Notes under the pieces: model-generated | The model's database searches: none | What the model was told of the DNA's origin: nothing | What the model saw: only the letters and a program-made list of their open reading frames with translations | From: JAIRVZ01 sp031553755 | Lineage (GTDB): Bacteria > Bacteroidota > Bacteroidia > Bacteroidales > Azobacteroidaceae | DNA: 64,000 nt | Direction: 5' to 3' | Assembly (NCBI GenBank): GCA_031553755.1 | Contig: JAVBKZ010000008.1 | Coordinates: forward strand, 1-64,000 | Position numbers and translations under genes: made by a program | Shown: positions 1-9,505 of the stretch, one piece after another | How positions within the stretch are numbered: the stretch's first letter is position 1 | Layout of the letters: each line of letters opens with the position of its first letter

Positions 1-603
1 TAGGTAACTGGTAAAGTCAAAATAGAAACACCGTTTTGTTTTATATATACTAAACGAAAAATCGGGAGATTTAGTATTTAAAACTCCTAAATATTTTATT
101 TATTGATTTTTTATTGGAGAATGAGACCTGAGTAGTTACAAAAAGACACATCAGGAGGTGGTTATTTTTATGATATGGCTCCACATACGATTGATATACT
201 TTATTTTTTATTGGGTAAATTTTCAGACGCAACTGGTTTCATTGCGAATACCGGCAATTTATACGATGCGGAAGATACTGTAAGCGCGTCTTTTCGATTC
301 GAATCCGGAATTATCGGTTCGGGATTATGGTGTTACGTTTCTTCAATTCAAAATCAAAATGATTTGATTGAATTTTCAGGTACAAAAGGAATTATTCGGT
401 GCTCTACATTTTCTTTCAGTCCGATAGAATTAATTACAGATAATCGAAAAGAGTATTTTGACATACCATCTCCTCAACACATACAACAACCTATGATACA
501 AAGTATCGTTAATGAAATCCGAGGAAACGGCATTTGTCCTTCGACCGGAGAAACCGGCATTCAAACAAGCTGGATCATCGATAAAATATTTAGAAAATTA
601 TAA
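1..603 (+). pseudogene. Decayed Gfo/Idh/MocA-family oxidoreductase, 3' part
   Basis: The reading frame from 136 to 603 encodes the C-terminal half of a Gfo/Idh/MocA NAD(P)-dependent oxidoreductase. The family signature GGGYFYDMAPHTIDIL is followed by the usual beta-sheet domain. The signature continues in frame upstream of the ATG at 175, through SGGG and back to LQKDT, but a TAG at 133-135 interrupts it. Upstream, the same frame holds WRMRPE (family-like) and further stops, so the gene looks broken rather than starting at 175. The N-terminal Rossmann domain would lie left of the window. A sequencing error at the stop cannot be excluded. The gene ends 62 bases before tRNA-Cys. Confidence 0.6.
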
Positions 604-618
604 GAAAACCTTATATAA

Positions 619-651
619 TTTTGGAATAATGAAATATATTGACTTACTTTG
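619..651 (+). promoter_or_regulatory. Putative promoter of tRNA-Cys
   Basis: TTTTG at 619-623, a 20-base spacer and TTACTTTG at 644-651 fit the Bacteroidota -33/-7 pattern (TTG, 19-21 bases, TAnnTTTG) with one mismatch. Transcription would start near 658, eight bases before the mature tRNA. Confidence 0.5.
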
Positions 652-665
652 CACCCGCAAAACAG

Positions 666-736
666 GGTTCCTTGGCCGAGTGGCTAGGCACCGGTCTGCA
701 AAACCGTCTACGGCGGTTCGAATCCGCCAGGAACCT
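666..736 (+). tRNA. tRNA-Cys (anticodon GCA)
   Basis: The cloverleaf folds by eye. The acceptor is GGTTCCT (666-672) with AGGAACC (729-735), the anticodon loop is CTGCAAA, and the T arm is GGCGG-TTCGAAT-CCGCC. The discriminator base is U at 736, as expected for bacterial tRNA-Cys, and CCA is not encoded. The first anticodon-stem pair (C-U) is mismatched. The 3' end is the attachment site of the prophage, whose left end rebuilds the gene exactly. Confidence 0.95.
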
Positions 737-738
737 CT
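723..738. repeat. attL core (16-bp direct repeat with 43841-43856)
   Basis: TCCGCCAGGAACCTCT covers the T-stem 3' arm, acceptor 3' strand and discriminator of tRNA-Cys plus two bases. The identical 16-mer lies at 43841-43856, and the flanks differ on both sides in both copies. This is the classic core of tyrosine-recombinase integration into a tRNA 3' end. Confidence 0.92.
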
Positions 739-745
739 TAGTATC

Positions 746-780
746 AAAAAGGCGATAGATTAACAGTCTATCGCCTTTTG
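746..780. terminator. Phage-borne terminator behind tRNA-Cys
   Basis: GGCGATAGA (751-759) pairs with TCTATCGCC (767-775). An A-run (746-750) precedes the stem and TTTT follows it, so it can stop transcription from either side. It lies just inside the phage DNA and replaces the tRNA terminator that integration moved to 43862. Confidence 0.85.
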
Positions 781-841
781 CTATTTATATAGTTTTCAGT
801 CGATTATGCCCGATGATTTCAATCTTGACAGTTTAAAAATT

Positions 842-890
842 TGTAGACCGATTGTATTTTTCAACTAAAATGTAGACCGATTGTAGCCCG
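842..890. repeat. Arm-type integrase-binding repeats at the left end
   Basis: The 15-mer TGTAGACCGATTGTA occurs at 842-856 and again at 871-885, 29 bases apart. A related TGTAGCCCG follows at 882-890, and the same nine bases occur near attR at 43782-43790. Position and sharing between both ends fit arm-type sites. The repeats lie directly upstream of the integrase start and may also regulate it. Confidence 0.6.
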
Positions 891-892
891 CC

Positions 893-2056
893 ATGGTAAC
901 GATAAAAATATACTTTAGAAAACACAATCCCGAATTATTATCGGGGGTTGTTTGGGTAATGTTTTATGTGAATAGGGAAAAAATTAATTTCTCTACCGGT
1001 GTGAAATGTGAAGAGAAGCATTGGAATGAAAATAAGTGCTGTGTAGGTAGCGGAGACAAGGAAGCGAAAGACAAAAATTTGATTGTTGAAAAAATTGCAG
1101 CTCGTATAAACGATGTTTTTGTTAAATTCAGATTGAGAAATAAAAAGATAACTCGTGAAAGCTTTTTCCGGGCATATAATCGTCCGGATGATTATGATAC
1201 TTTTTTTGATTTTGTGAAAGAATGGCAAAGAAAATTTTCAATAAAAAATGAATACGCAACAATGAGTGTGCATAATTCTGTTTTGAAAAAGATAAAAGAG
1301 TATGCTCCGGCATTGCATTTTGATGATATTACTCCGGAATGGCTAGACGATTATTATGCTTATCTCCGGAAGAAATTAAAAAATTGCGAAAATACGGCTT
1401 ATAAAAATATGTCTACTTTCCGAAAATATGTACGAGCGGCATGGAGAGCCGGATATATGGATGAATATCCGTTTGAAAATTGGAGCATAAAACGGACAAA
1501 AGCGAGTTATTCTTATCTCACAGAAGATGAATTAAACCGTTTGATTGAGCTATATCGATCGGGTAACTTAGAAGCTAAATATCATCAGGCGCTTGAATTC
1601 TTTTTGTTTATGTGCTTTTCGAGTCTGCATATAGGAGATGCAAAGGCTTTGAAATTGGAGAATTTTACAAATGACAGTTTTACTTATTTTCGAATCAAAA
1701 ACAGAAATAGTAAGCCGGAACCAATAGTAGTTCCTATTTCTGACTCTTTGAGAAAAATTCTCGTAAATATTGTAGGGGTAAGAAAACAAGGATTGATTTT
1801 TTCTCATCTTCCGGCAGACCAAACAATGAACCGATATTTAAAGGAAATCGCCCAAAATATTGAAATTAATAAAGATATTTCACACAAAACAGGCCGTCAT
1901 ACTTTCGCTACTTTTTTCCTCCGGAAAACAAAAGATTTGACAGCTTTAAAAGAAATACTTGGACATTCAGAACTTCGGGAAACATTGATTTATGCTCATG
2001 TTTTAGACGAATCAAAACAGGAAGGTATCACTTGTTTTAACGCTTTTGCTATTTAA
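893..2056 (+). CDS. int: Tyrosine recombinase / phage integrase next to attL
   Basis: This 387-aa protein has the layout of Bacteroidota phage integrases: an N-terminal arm-binding region (about 1-95), a SAM-like core-binding domain (about 100-200) and a catalytic domain. HxxxR is at H331/R335, the LGHS box is near 357, and the nucleophile is probably Y367 in TLIYAHV. The place of the first catalytic arginine is taken by histidine (H246 in FSSLHIGDAKAL). Location between attL and the structural genes makes it the likely integration enzyme. It converges on the tail gene, and the two stop codons overlap at 2053-2056 with no terminator between them. Confidence 0.88.
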   Translation: MVTIKIYFRKHNPELLSGVVWVMFYVNREKINFSTGVKCEEKHWNENKCCVGSGDKEAKDKNLIVEKIAARINDVFVKFRLRNKKITRESFFRAYNRPDDYDTFFDFVKEWQRKFSIKNEYATMSVHNSVLKKIKEYAPALHFDDITPEWLDDYYAYLRKKLKNCENTAYKNMSTFRKYVRAAWRAGYMDEYPFENWSIKRTKASYSYLTEDELNRLIELYRSGNLEAKYHQALEFFLFMCFSSLHIGDAKALKLENFTNDSFTYFRIKNRNSKPEPIVVPISDSLRKILVNIVGVRKQGLIFSHLPADQTMNRYLKEIAQNIEINKDISHKTGRHTFATFFLRKTKDLTALKEILGHSELRETLIYAHVLDESKQEGITCFNAFAI

Positions 2057-3795
2057 TCCATCGGGTAAAAAGTGCCTTTAACAATGGGAGAAAGCCCTTT
2101 ATAAGTCACTTCATATTCGAGTTTTTCGCAAATGAATTTTTTGTTTTTGATAACAAATAAATTTCGAGGTTCATATAATTTTTTATCTTTCAACAAACTA
2201 ATCTCATATTTTTCAGAAGTATCGAAAAAAGCGTTGTTTTTGTATAGTGTCCCAAATAGGCCATAAGGCCCTGAAAGTCTTAAACTGCCGTTTGTCACAA
2301 TCTTTTCTCGTGAGGTTATCCCATAGTTACTGGGTAAACTATAAGAATCAATCATTGATATTGGGTATTGATGTTCCCAAGCACCTCCAAGGTCGGAATA
2401 ATCTAAAACATTTTTAACTCCTTCGTACATTGCAACTTGAATTGTTTCTACAAAGTTTTCATCGGGTACTCCATTGGTTATATATTCATTTATATCTGAA
2501 ATTTCTTCACTCCCAATTTCCGTATTTGAAATATACGGAATTGCTGTATATCCTGTTCCGACCTTACTATAATATAATTCAGAGGGTATTATATCCAATT
2601 CGATAAAACTATCGGTAGAATTCGTTTTTATATCCTTGAGCATGTTGATCCTTTGAAAACCATATATAGTAGCTCCCCCTCCTCCCGGAAATGATTGTAC
2701 AATATAATAATTATTAGAAGACAAAATTTTAAATAAAGTCATCTTCTTAAATTCAGAACCGGCTGAAAATGTAGTGGGATAAGCTGCTTTTAATTCATCA
2801 AATGTATTGTATTCTTTTATTTTCGCAATGGATAATATTTCGTCAGAAAGGCATTGATATTTAAAAAACTCTCGACTATTGGGTAAATTGTATTTTACAT
2901 TTTTATAATTTAAATTTATCGCTTCAGCTTCAGATGATAATTCAACCTTGTTGCTGTCTAATACAAGATTATCATTTATATATGTTGTACCTGCTGCCTG
3001 ATAATATTTATAAGTTCTTAAAATTCTGATACTTTTGGAATCTTTATCTACAACAAAAACAACATTTCCTAATTTTTCTACTTCCTCTATAAATTTTATA
3101 ACTGTCCAATTCGGAAGAATTTTTACATAGTCCAAAGTTTGATTTCTGTTAACTATGTATAATTTTTTCCACATAGAATCGTTCTCAAGTTCATTGTACG
3201 TCAATTGATAACCAAGTTTCTCGTTTTCAATTATTTTCTTTATGTAATACAAGAAATAAGGTTGAATACAAAGTTCACTTTCCGGTAAATTCCAATTGGG
3301 AGCTCCTCCATTTAGTATTCGGGGCCAATTATTCCATTTGCCTCCATCAAAAGCAAGGGGGGCGGCTACGTAATTAAAATCAGGATAATTTGAAAATAGA
3401 GAATTAACCGCATTTGTAAGATTAAGATTAGAAACAGAACCTAAATTAAGTTCTTGTACTTTCAAATTTTCGTCAACAAAATAGTTTAACTCACTATTAC
3501 CCGCCATTAATTGTACTGAAATTTCATTATTTTCAATTGCGAGAGAAGTTCCTATTCCATTAACAATAACTACATTATCGCAAATAAGAATCACATTAAA
3601 CTCTATGACTTCCTTTTTTGAGTTAAATCTTCCAATATGTTTGAAAACAAGGTTATTTATTGGATCGTTTAAAGGCAAAGTTAAGTCATAAGTATATTCT
3701 CCTTTTTTAGTAAGAAATGAATTTTCATGTATTGCCGTTATCTGAAATTCTTTGGGTAATACAATACGATGGCCGTCAAGATATAATTCTGTCAT
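2053..3795 (-). CDS. Phage tail-tip / tail-associated structural protein
   Basis: This 580-aa protein is encoded directly after the tape measure, whose stop codon overlaps its ATG. That position is usual for distal-tail or tail-tip (hub) proteins. The sequence is rich in short beta-strand patterns with aromatic residues and has no signal peptide or transmembrane segment. It begins MTELYLDGHRIVLPKEF and is the last gene of the leftward late operon. No catalytic motif was recognised. The assignment rests on position and composition. Confidence 0.6.
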   Translation of the reverse strand: MTELYLDGHRIVLPKEFQITAIHENSFLTKKGEYTYDLTLPLNDPINNLVFKHIGRFNSKKEVIEFNVILICDNVVIVNGIGTSLAIENNEISVQLMAGNSELNYFVDENLKVQELNLGSVSNLNLTNAVNSLFSNYPDFNYVAAPLAFDGGKWNNWPRILNGGAPNWNLPESELCIQPYFLYYIKKIIENEKLGYQLTYNELENDSMWKKLYIVNRNQTLDYVKILPNWTVIKFIEEVEKLGNVVFVVDKDSKSIRILRTYKYYQAAGTTYINDNLVLDSNKVELSSEAEAINLNYKNVKYNLPNSREFFKYQCLSDEILSIAKIKEYNTFDELKAAYPTTFSAGSEFKKMTLFKILSSNNYYIVQSFPGGGGATIYGFQRINMLKDIKTNSTDSFIELDIIPSELYYSKVGTGYTAIPYISNTEIGSEEISDINEYITNGVPDENFVETIQVAMYEGVKNVLDYSDLGGAWEHQYPISMIDSYSLPSNYGITSREKIVTNGSLRLSGPYGLFGTLYKNNAFFDTSEKYEISLLKDKKLYEPRNLFVIKNKKFICEKLEYEVTYKGLSPIVKGTFYPMD

Positions 3796-6700
3796 GATTT
3801 ACTGCGTGAAATGTTAGATTGTAACTTGTCATATAATTTCATTCCCTCTAAAAAACCTTTTTTTCCCACAATAGGAACTTCTCCCACAAACGGCTCATCC
3901 AACCGTTTATTTAGGCGTTCGGTAACATCGGCATTGCGCTGCATCCAAAGAGATAGGGAACTTAAAACAATGGCACTGTCTTCGGAATTTTTCCCTGAAG
4001 AAATGGCGTTTGAAATTCCGGAAACAACATATTTGTTTTCAGCTTCGCGGTAATCCAAAGCGCGGGCAAAATCCTTTTCGGTAAGCGATGAAACGGTGTT
4101 ATTTTTTTGTGCCTGATCTACAATGTCAAAAACTTTTTTGATGGCGGGATTACGAACTGCAAACCGATTACCGACAAATTCTTCGGAGTGTACATCGCCC
4201 TGATATTTATCCCATGGACCATGCGGGGTGTAACCTCCGGTGTAATATCCTTGTTTGGCATTTTCTTTTTGTTGTTGAGCAACTGCTATTTGTCCGGCTC
4301 CGGCAGCAATGGCGGCAGCAGCGGCGGCAATACCAAGGGCGGGGCCAACAACAGGAATACCCGCCATGGCTTTGTACGCTTCCATTGCTGTGACGGCAGT
4401 TGTAGCCGTTACTTGAGCAACGGTAACAATAAATTGTTTATCAGCATATTCGGCACGGATATCGTTTAATGCAGCCTCTTTTTCGGCTTCTAATTTTTCC
4501 TGTTTTTTCGCGTTCCCTTTGGCCGCTTTGATTTGCTTGTCATATTTTCTCGAAACAGCCATTTCATCGGCTTGCTGAAAAGATGTGTAAGCAGACGAAA
4601 GATTAGAAGTAACGTTTTGAATTTTTTCTGAAGCTTCGCCAACTTTTCCTGTTAATGCTCCGAGATATTGATCGTCAATCAAAGCCTTTGCTTTAATTGC
4701 TTCATCGTGGGTAATCACTCCACGGGCTTCAAAATCGGCTAAAATTTTGAGTTCGTTTGCTTTGAACTTATCAATATCTACGAGATTATATTTGCTTTCG
4801 GCAGATTGTCGTTCGTTTGCTTTGAAATCAGATGTATCGGAAGAATTTTGATATAGTTTTTTATTCAGGTCATCAATCTGTTCTTTAGAAAGTCCCGCGA
4901 TTTTCAGTTTTTCAAGCAAAAATTTTCTTTCAATTTCTAAAAGTTCTTCTTTGTAAGCACTTTCTGAAATTAAACCCTGACGGTGTTTTTCTGCGAAGTC
5001 GGATTCATCCTTAGCTTGATCTTCTGCAATCGCTTTGAGCCTTTTAGAAGCATCTTTAGATGTGATTTTACTCATATTATCTAAATGCTGCTGTTCGAGT
5101 AACTCAAATACATTAAGTTGCTCCGTTGTCATTTCTTCTTTTTTCTTTCCAAACAGACCAACTTCACGCAAACGGTCATCGTAGGCTTGTTTTTCTTTTT
5201 CTACCGGATCGGCATCCAACAAAATTTGAGCAATACGTTTTTGTTGCTCAATAATGGCATTGGAATTCTTTTTCTCAATTTCTGAAATTTGTTTTTCTAT
5301 TTCGGTTTTTAATGCCGGGTCAGAAACTTGTTTTAGGAAATCTTCTAAAACGGCTTTCTTTTGTCCATAATATTCAGCGTCTTTCAAAAGAAGTTTATTC
5401 CGGTAATCAACTTCTGATTCCTGATTTTCTTCCTGGTATTTTTTTACTTTGGCAATTTCTTCGTTACGGGAAGTTTCCAAGGTTTTTAGTTTCAAGTCAA
5501 GTTCTTTTTTTTGTTTGGCAGCAAGTTTTTTTGCTTCTTTGTCATCATCTCCGGAAGGTGTGTATGGAGAATCGTTGTTGTCATTGTTATTTGAAGGATT
5601 TTCAATAACAGGAGTATCATCAACAATATTCCCTCCTAAATTTTCAATATACGTATCGAAGAACTGTCTGATTTTGTAAACTTCATTCATGTTTTTTCCG
5701 ACTGCAGCTCTAATTTTATTAAGATCCTTAGTCATATCAATAGCAGAATAACTAATAGTTTGATATTTTTGTCTGAATGAACTTTCTCCAGTTTCTTGAT
5801 TAGGATTTTCCTGAATTTTCGAAATAATTCCTTGTAATTCAGAAGCTGCTTGTCCGGCTATTTTAGCACCGAATTTTTTAGATATTTTATTTATAACATC
5901 ATTGAAAGTCTCTTGAACATTTTTATTAGTTTCTTCACCAGTTGTGTCTAATTGTTCTTTACGTGCTCTGATAGCGGCATTTTTCAGCAAAGCTTGATTA
6001 ACCAAGTTTTGATAGGTCAAAATATCTTTAAGTGATGCTTTTTCATCTAACATATATCCGGTATATTTTCCATATACTTCATTTATTTTGTCAATGGCTT
6101 TTTTTCGTTCTTGGGTTCCCAACGCTGTTTTCTTGAGAGAAGAAAATAATTTATCAGCTTTATCTTTTTCATCATCATAAAGTGAAAGTATTTTTTTATA
6201 CCAATCAACAGATTCTTTGGCTTTCCTATTGTAGTCTATTAAATAGCCAATTGCAGCAGCAAGTGCCATTGCTATCAAACCATAAGGATGTTTTGCTATA
6301 GTTTTATAGAGAGAAATCATTGACTTCTCTACAGCCTTATTCCAAAATACCTGAACTTTATTTACAATATTAACTGCATTAACGACATAAATATAAGCTG
6401 TTAAAGCTGCTATTATTAATAATATTTTAGCTTTATTTTCTTCATAGGTTTTTGGTAATTGTGCTAATGTCCGGATAAGAATTGTTATACCATTTGTTGA
6501 TTGCAATAGCACCGGGTTCAATTTTTCTCCCAACTCCAAAGCCGTATCTTTAAATTCTTTTCGGGCTTTCTCTAATTTGGCTGCCAGGTTATTATTTTTA
6601 ACGGAATATTCGTTGGTAAGAGAAGTGCCTTCGGAGAAAGCGTTGTTTGAAATTTCTTGTGCTTTGGTAACTAAATGAATATTGTTAGCCAAGGAAGATA

Positions 6701-7943
6701 CTACTTCGGCCGCGCGAGCTGCATCTAATCCCATGTCTTTGAAAATGGGAATTAATTGTTGTAATCCTCCTTTATCACTTAATGATTTCAAAACGGTTGT
6801 GATAGCTTGGTTCATATCCGTTTTGATTAGTTCATTGAACTTAGCGACATCAACTCTTGCGATTTTTGCAAATTCTGAGGGCGAACTCATTATTTTCATA
6901 ATAAGCTTTTGAAATGCTGTAGCCGACATTTCTGTTTTCTCTCCCGCCTGATCGAGCGCGGAAGCATACCCTAAAATATTTTGAATTGACAGTCCGGCTT
7001 GTGCGCCAATGCCTCCTAATCGTTGAGCAAAATCGACTAAATACGATTCGGAAGCTGTTGAAGATTGTCCCAGCTCATTAATCGCTGAGCCGATTGCCAA
7101 CATTTTACCTTTCAAATCTAAATTGTCAAGTTCTTTGGTTGATTTTCGATAAACTTCTGTGAGTTTTCCTATATTTTTTATCGCTCCTTCTCCGAGATCT
7201 TCTCCGAGTGCTACATTAATTTGATTTCCTGCTTCGACAAAATCCAATACATCCTTTTTCCCGGAAATACCTAATTTACCTGCATCACGAGCCAATTCGT
7301 TCAGTTGTTCCCGAGCAGTCCGAGTATCCATTTTTTTGAATGATTCATTCAAATCCACAACTTCATCGTGCGTCATGCCGGTTGTCTTCATCACATCGGC
7401 ATAATGATCATCCATTTTGGCAACGTCTTCCGATAACTTCCGAAACGCAAAGGAAAGTCCTGTAATGGTTGCGATCGCAGTCGTAGCCATTCCAAAATAT
7501 TTATTGAAAGTATTTGAGAGCCTTGACATTCTGGATTCTGCTACAACCGATTCGGCAGAGATATTTTTAAGTTCTAACTTGACACGCCGGATATTTTCCG
7601 TTAACAAATTCCATCCTTTCGAACCACGTTTTAAATCGGAGAATTGGAGTTGACGGTTAAGTGCGTTGAGAGTGGCTCTTAATTCTTTGGGTTTGGCCGA
7701 AGATAGGTTATTTAGAATTCTTGTAACATCGACTACATCGGTTTTTAATGAGCGGATTGTTTTATTGACTTGTTTCAAGTCATTTTCTAAACCACTGATT
7801 AAGGCTTTATTTCCTGTTCGTTTTGCAGTTTCAAGTTGTGTCTTCAGTCCGGCAGCATGTGACTCTAATTTTGATATTTCGTTTTGCGCCTGTTCTCCGT
7901 TTAGGAGGACGGTTAAAACGGCTGTTTGATGTTGATTCGCCAT
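3792..7943 (-). CDS. Phage tail tape measure protein (TP901 type)
   Basis: This 1383-aa protein sets tail length and is threaded through the tail tube. An N-terminal coiled coil (about 15-130) is followed by the TP901-type core (about 150-480, with MDDHYADVMKTTGMTHDEV and QAGEKTEMSATAFQKLI). Hydrophobic segments come near 500-570, then a long charged coiled coil (about 810-1150) and an Ala/Gly-rich hydrophobic stretch (about 1185-1230). It overlaps the tail-tip gene by four bases. It starts a transcription unit: a hairpin terminator and promoter-like boxes lie in the 110-base gap before it. It lies downstream of the lysis genes, which is unusual. Confidence 0.92.
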   Translation of the reverse strand: MANQHQTAVLTVLLNGEQAQNEISKLESHAAGLKTQLETAKRTGNKALISGLENDLKQVNKTIRSLKTDVVDVTRILNNLSSAKPKELRATLNALNRQLQFSDLKRGSKGWNLLTENIRRVKLELKNISAESVVAESRMSRLSNTFNKYFGMATTAIATITGLSFAFRKLSEDVAKMDDHYADVMKTTGMTHDEVVDLNESFKKMDTRTAREQLNELARDAGKLGISGKKDVLDFVEAGNQINVALGEDLGEGAIKNIGKLTEVYRKSTKELDNLDLKGKMLAIGSAINELGQSSTASESYLVDFAQRLGGIGAQAGLSIQNILGYASALDQAGEKTEMSATAFQKLIMKIMSSPSEFAKIARVDVAKFNELIKTDMNQAITTVLKSLSDKGGLQQLIPIFKDMGLDAARAAEVVSSLANNIHLVTKAQEISNNAFSEGTSLTNEYSVKNNNLAAKLEKARKEFKDTALELGEKLNPVLLQSTNGITILIRTLAQLPKTYEENKAKILLIIAALTAYIYVVNAVNIVNKVQVFWNKAVEKSMISLYKTIAKHPYGLIAMALAAAIGYLIDYNRKAKESVDWYKKILSLYDDEKDKADKLFSSLKKTALGTQERKKAIDKINEVYGKYTGYMLDEKASLKDILTYQNLVNQALLKNAAIRARKEQLDTTGEETNKNVQETFNDVINKISKKFGAKIAGQAASELQGIISKIQENPNQETGESSFRQKYQTISYSAIDMTKDLNKIRAAVGKNMNEVYKIRQFFDTYIENLGGNIVDDTPVIENPSNNNDNNDSPYTPSGDDDKEAKKLAAKQKKELDLKLKTLETSRNEEIAKVKKYQEENQESEVDYRNKLLLKDAEYYGQKKAVLEDFLKQVSDPALKTEIEKQISEIEKKNSNAIIEQQKRIAQILLDADPVEKEKQAYDDRLREVGLFGKKKEEMTTEQLNVFELLEQQHLDNMSKITSKDASKRLKAIAEDQAKDESDFAEKHRQGLISESAYKEELLEIERKFLLEKLKIAGLSKEQIDDLNKKLYQNSSDTSDFKANERQSAESKYNLVDIDKFKANELKILADFEARGVITHDEAIKAKALIDDQYLGALTGKVGEASEKIQNVTSNLSSAYTSFQQADEMAVSRKYDKQIKAAKGNAKKQEKLEAEKEAALNDIRAEYADKQFIVTVAQVTATTAVTAMEAYKAMAGIPVVGPALGIAAAAAAIAAGAGQIAVAQQQKENAKQGYYTGGYTPHGPWDKYQGDVHSEEFVGNRFAVRNPAIKKVFDIVDQAQKNNTVSSLTEKDFARALDYREAENKYVVSGISNAISSGKNSEDSAIVLSSLSLWMQRNADVTERLNKRLDEPFVGEVPIVGKKGFLEGMKLYDKLQSNISRSKS

Positions 7944-7963
7944 AGTGAGAATTTCTATTTAGG

Positions 7964-8001
7964 CGAAAATAAGCAGGACAAAAAAGGGTAAAAAAGACAA
8001 A
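7964..8001 (-). promoter_or_regulatory. Late promoter-like element, copy 1
   Basis: On the minus strand TTTG (complement of 7998-8001, inside TTTGTCTTTTTT) is followed after exactly 26 bases by TATTTTCG (complement of 7964-7971). The same arrangement precedes the operons at 22063 and 30506. Transcription would start about 15 bases before the tape measure ATG. Confidence 0.45.
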
Positions 8002-8030
8002 GCCGCCCTGTCATCACGACGGAACGGCTT
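7991..8030 (-). terminator. Terminator after the endolysin
   Basis: On the minus strand AAGCCG (8030-8025) pairs with CGGCTT (8005-8000), followed by TGTCTTTTTT. It ends the fibre-holin-endolysin transcription unit, and its T tract is part of promoter-like element copy 1. Confidence 0.75.
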
Positions 8031-8052
8031 GAAAAAAGAATGGTTTGAAATG

Positions 8053-8571
8053 TTATATCGAATATCCTTTAGGCACAAATGAAAGTATTTTTTGTTTGAT
8101 TTCTCCGACAGTTATTTTTTTGTCCCGGTTCAAATCATATAATTGATTCTGAGAGGCAATTTTTTCGGCAGAAATCGTTTTAGTTTGAATTACCCAATCA
8201 TCAGGTTTACCGATGGCGGCAGGAAAAAAGACTGCCAGGTAAACATCTTGTAACGATTTCATTTTCCCCCGGTATGGAAGCAGGTATTTATATACATAAT
8301 CTAATTGTTCTATATTACTCATCCTTTTGAGAGCCTCTGTCGTTGTTCCAAGCTGAATGGCGGTTGATTTTAGGAACTGAATTAAACCGGTTGCTCCTAT
8401 AGAATTTTGGATGCGGTGATTGATTATTTTGTATACTGCAGCAGCAGTTTCAATGTAGAAAACGAGCATCAGCCAATTAGGATTAATTCCTAGTTTTTGA
8501 GAAATCTCAATTACTTTTGCTTTGAATTCTTCCCGATTTTCAAGAATTAGTTGTTCAAATAACAGTGTCAT
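8053..8571 (-). CDS. Phage endolysin, lytic-transglycosylase-like with an EF-hand-like loop
   Basis: This 172-aa protein resembles SLT-type lytic transglycosylases. A glutamate in FYIETAA (E41) sits ahead of the family motif GATGLIQF (59-66), matching the catalytic Glu and substrate-groove signature. The C-terminal segment DLNRDKKITVGEI (about 145-157) looks like a calcium-binding EF-hand loop. There is no signal peptide, so release would depend on the holin whose stop overlaps its start. It ends 22 bases before a terminator. Peptidoglycan cleavage is inferred from motifs and position. Confidence 0.78.
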   Translation of the reverse strand: MTLLFEQLILENREEFKAKVIEISQKLGINPNWLMLVFYIETAAAVYKIINHRIQNSIGATGLIQFLKSTAIQLGTTTEALKRMSNIEQLDYVYKYLLPYRGKMKSLQDVYLAVFFPAAIGKPDDWVIQTKTISAEKIASQNQLYDLNRDKKITVGEIKQKILSFVPKGYSI

Positions 8572-9020
8572 TTCTTTTCTCCTTTCTCTTTTTCTAAAAA
8601 ACTACCAAGTGCGGGGATACGCTTTACAAATTCAAGCCCTAAGACATAATCCAAAAACTTGAATACCCGGTTTGATGGAAATATCTGTGTGAGGTTATGC
8701 AGGGAATTCGACACATAGAAATAGATAAATACATAAGTCAACATTTTAACTACATATAGAGATTCTTTTTTATCTCCCATTTTTTCGCCGATGACATAAA
8801 CGGATGAAACGATTGAGAGATAAATCGCAATTGTGATAAAACTAAACATAAATTTCTTCGGAGAAAAACGCAATTTATTGACAAATAAATCGGTTGAAAT
8901 TCCGAAAATTATATCTGCTACAAATACGATAGTCAGAACCATCATTGCATTGTGTACCGGTTGCAAGTAAGCGACAAAACCGCCAATAAGAGTGGCTAAA
9001 ATTATTTTTATTGCATCCAT
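8568..9020 (-). CDS. Phage holin family protein
   Basis: The protein is 150 aa if it starts at 9020, one base after the upstream stop; an in-frame start 30 bases earlier would overlap that gene. It has three to four predicted membrane segments (ILATLIGGFVAYL; MMVLTIVFVADIIFG; FMFSFITIAIYLSIVSSVYVI; YVFIYFYVSNSLHNL) and a lysine/glutamate-rich tail. This is the pattern of Bacteroidota phage holins. The four-base overlap with the endolysin supports a lysis cassette. Confidence 0.8.
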   Translation of the reverse strand: MDAIKIILATLIGGFVAYLQPVHNAMMVLTIVFVADIIFGISTDLFVNKLRFSPKKFMFSFITIAIYLSIVSSVYVIGEKMGDKKESLYVVKMLTYVFIYFYVSNSLHNLTQIFPSNRVFKFLDYVLGLEFVKRIPALGSFLEKEKGEKK

Positions 9021-9021
9021 T

Positions 9022-9504
9022 TCAATCCAAATTATACATTTTCCAATCAATAGCTTCTTTCTCTTTCCATCCTTCGGATAGTGTATCTTGAACGAACTTC
9101 ATCGCGGCGGTGTAGAACTCCGTTAGTTCTGCGACAGTTGTGAACTCGTGGTACACAGGTTGTTCATCAGTCCCGAACTTGAATGTTACAGGCAGGTTTT
9201 GACCTTTGGTTTGTACAGCCAAATCGAAAGCAGCTTTGTAGTTGAATTGGTTCTCTGACGACAACCACACGGGCATGTCTTTGAATTTGAATCCGGACAC
9301 AATTTTTTGCCCTGTTTGCAGGTTATACCAAGTCGTGATAATGTGTTTTATCTCATCCAATGTTGGACAATGGTCGAATACTTCTTCCAAGTATTCCGCG
9401 CCGTCTTCGGTTTCTTGAATCGCCCAACGGACATGATATTTTTGTTTTACCGGGTTAACGCACTCGATGAGTGCAATACCTTTACTGCCATTTATTTTTT
9501 GCAT
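9022..9504 (-). CDS. Putative tail-fibre assembly or accessory protein
   Basis: This 160-aa cytoplasmic-looking protein starts one base after the stop of the giant fibre gene. The block from NQFNYKAAFDLAV to WKEKEAIDW (about 85-153) resembles the small DUF4376-like domains found in tail-fibre assembly proteins. A role as fibre chaperone is inferred from that and from adjacency. No enzymatic motif is visible. Confidence 0.5.
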   Translation of the reverse strand: MQKINGSKGIALIECVNPVKQKYHVRWAIQETEDGAEYLEEVFDHCPTLDEIKHIITTWYNLQTGQKIVSGFKFKDMPVWLSSENQFNYKAAFDLAVQTKGQNLPVTFKFGTDEQPVYHEFTTVAELTEFYTAAMKFVQDTLSEGWKEKEAIDWKMYNLD

Positions 9505-9505
9505 A

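Noticed and set aside
512..763. Protein-coding frame across tRNA-Cys
   Set aside because: It runs through the tRNA and both attachment-site halves and has no similarity to a known protein.
3792..7943. Tape measure and contractile-tail phage (myovirus)
   Set aside because: No sheath, baseplate-wedge or spike proteins were recognised, so a contractile tail is not supported.
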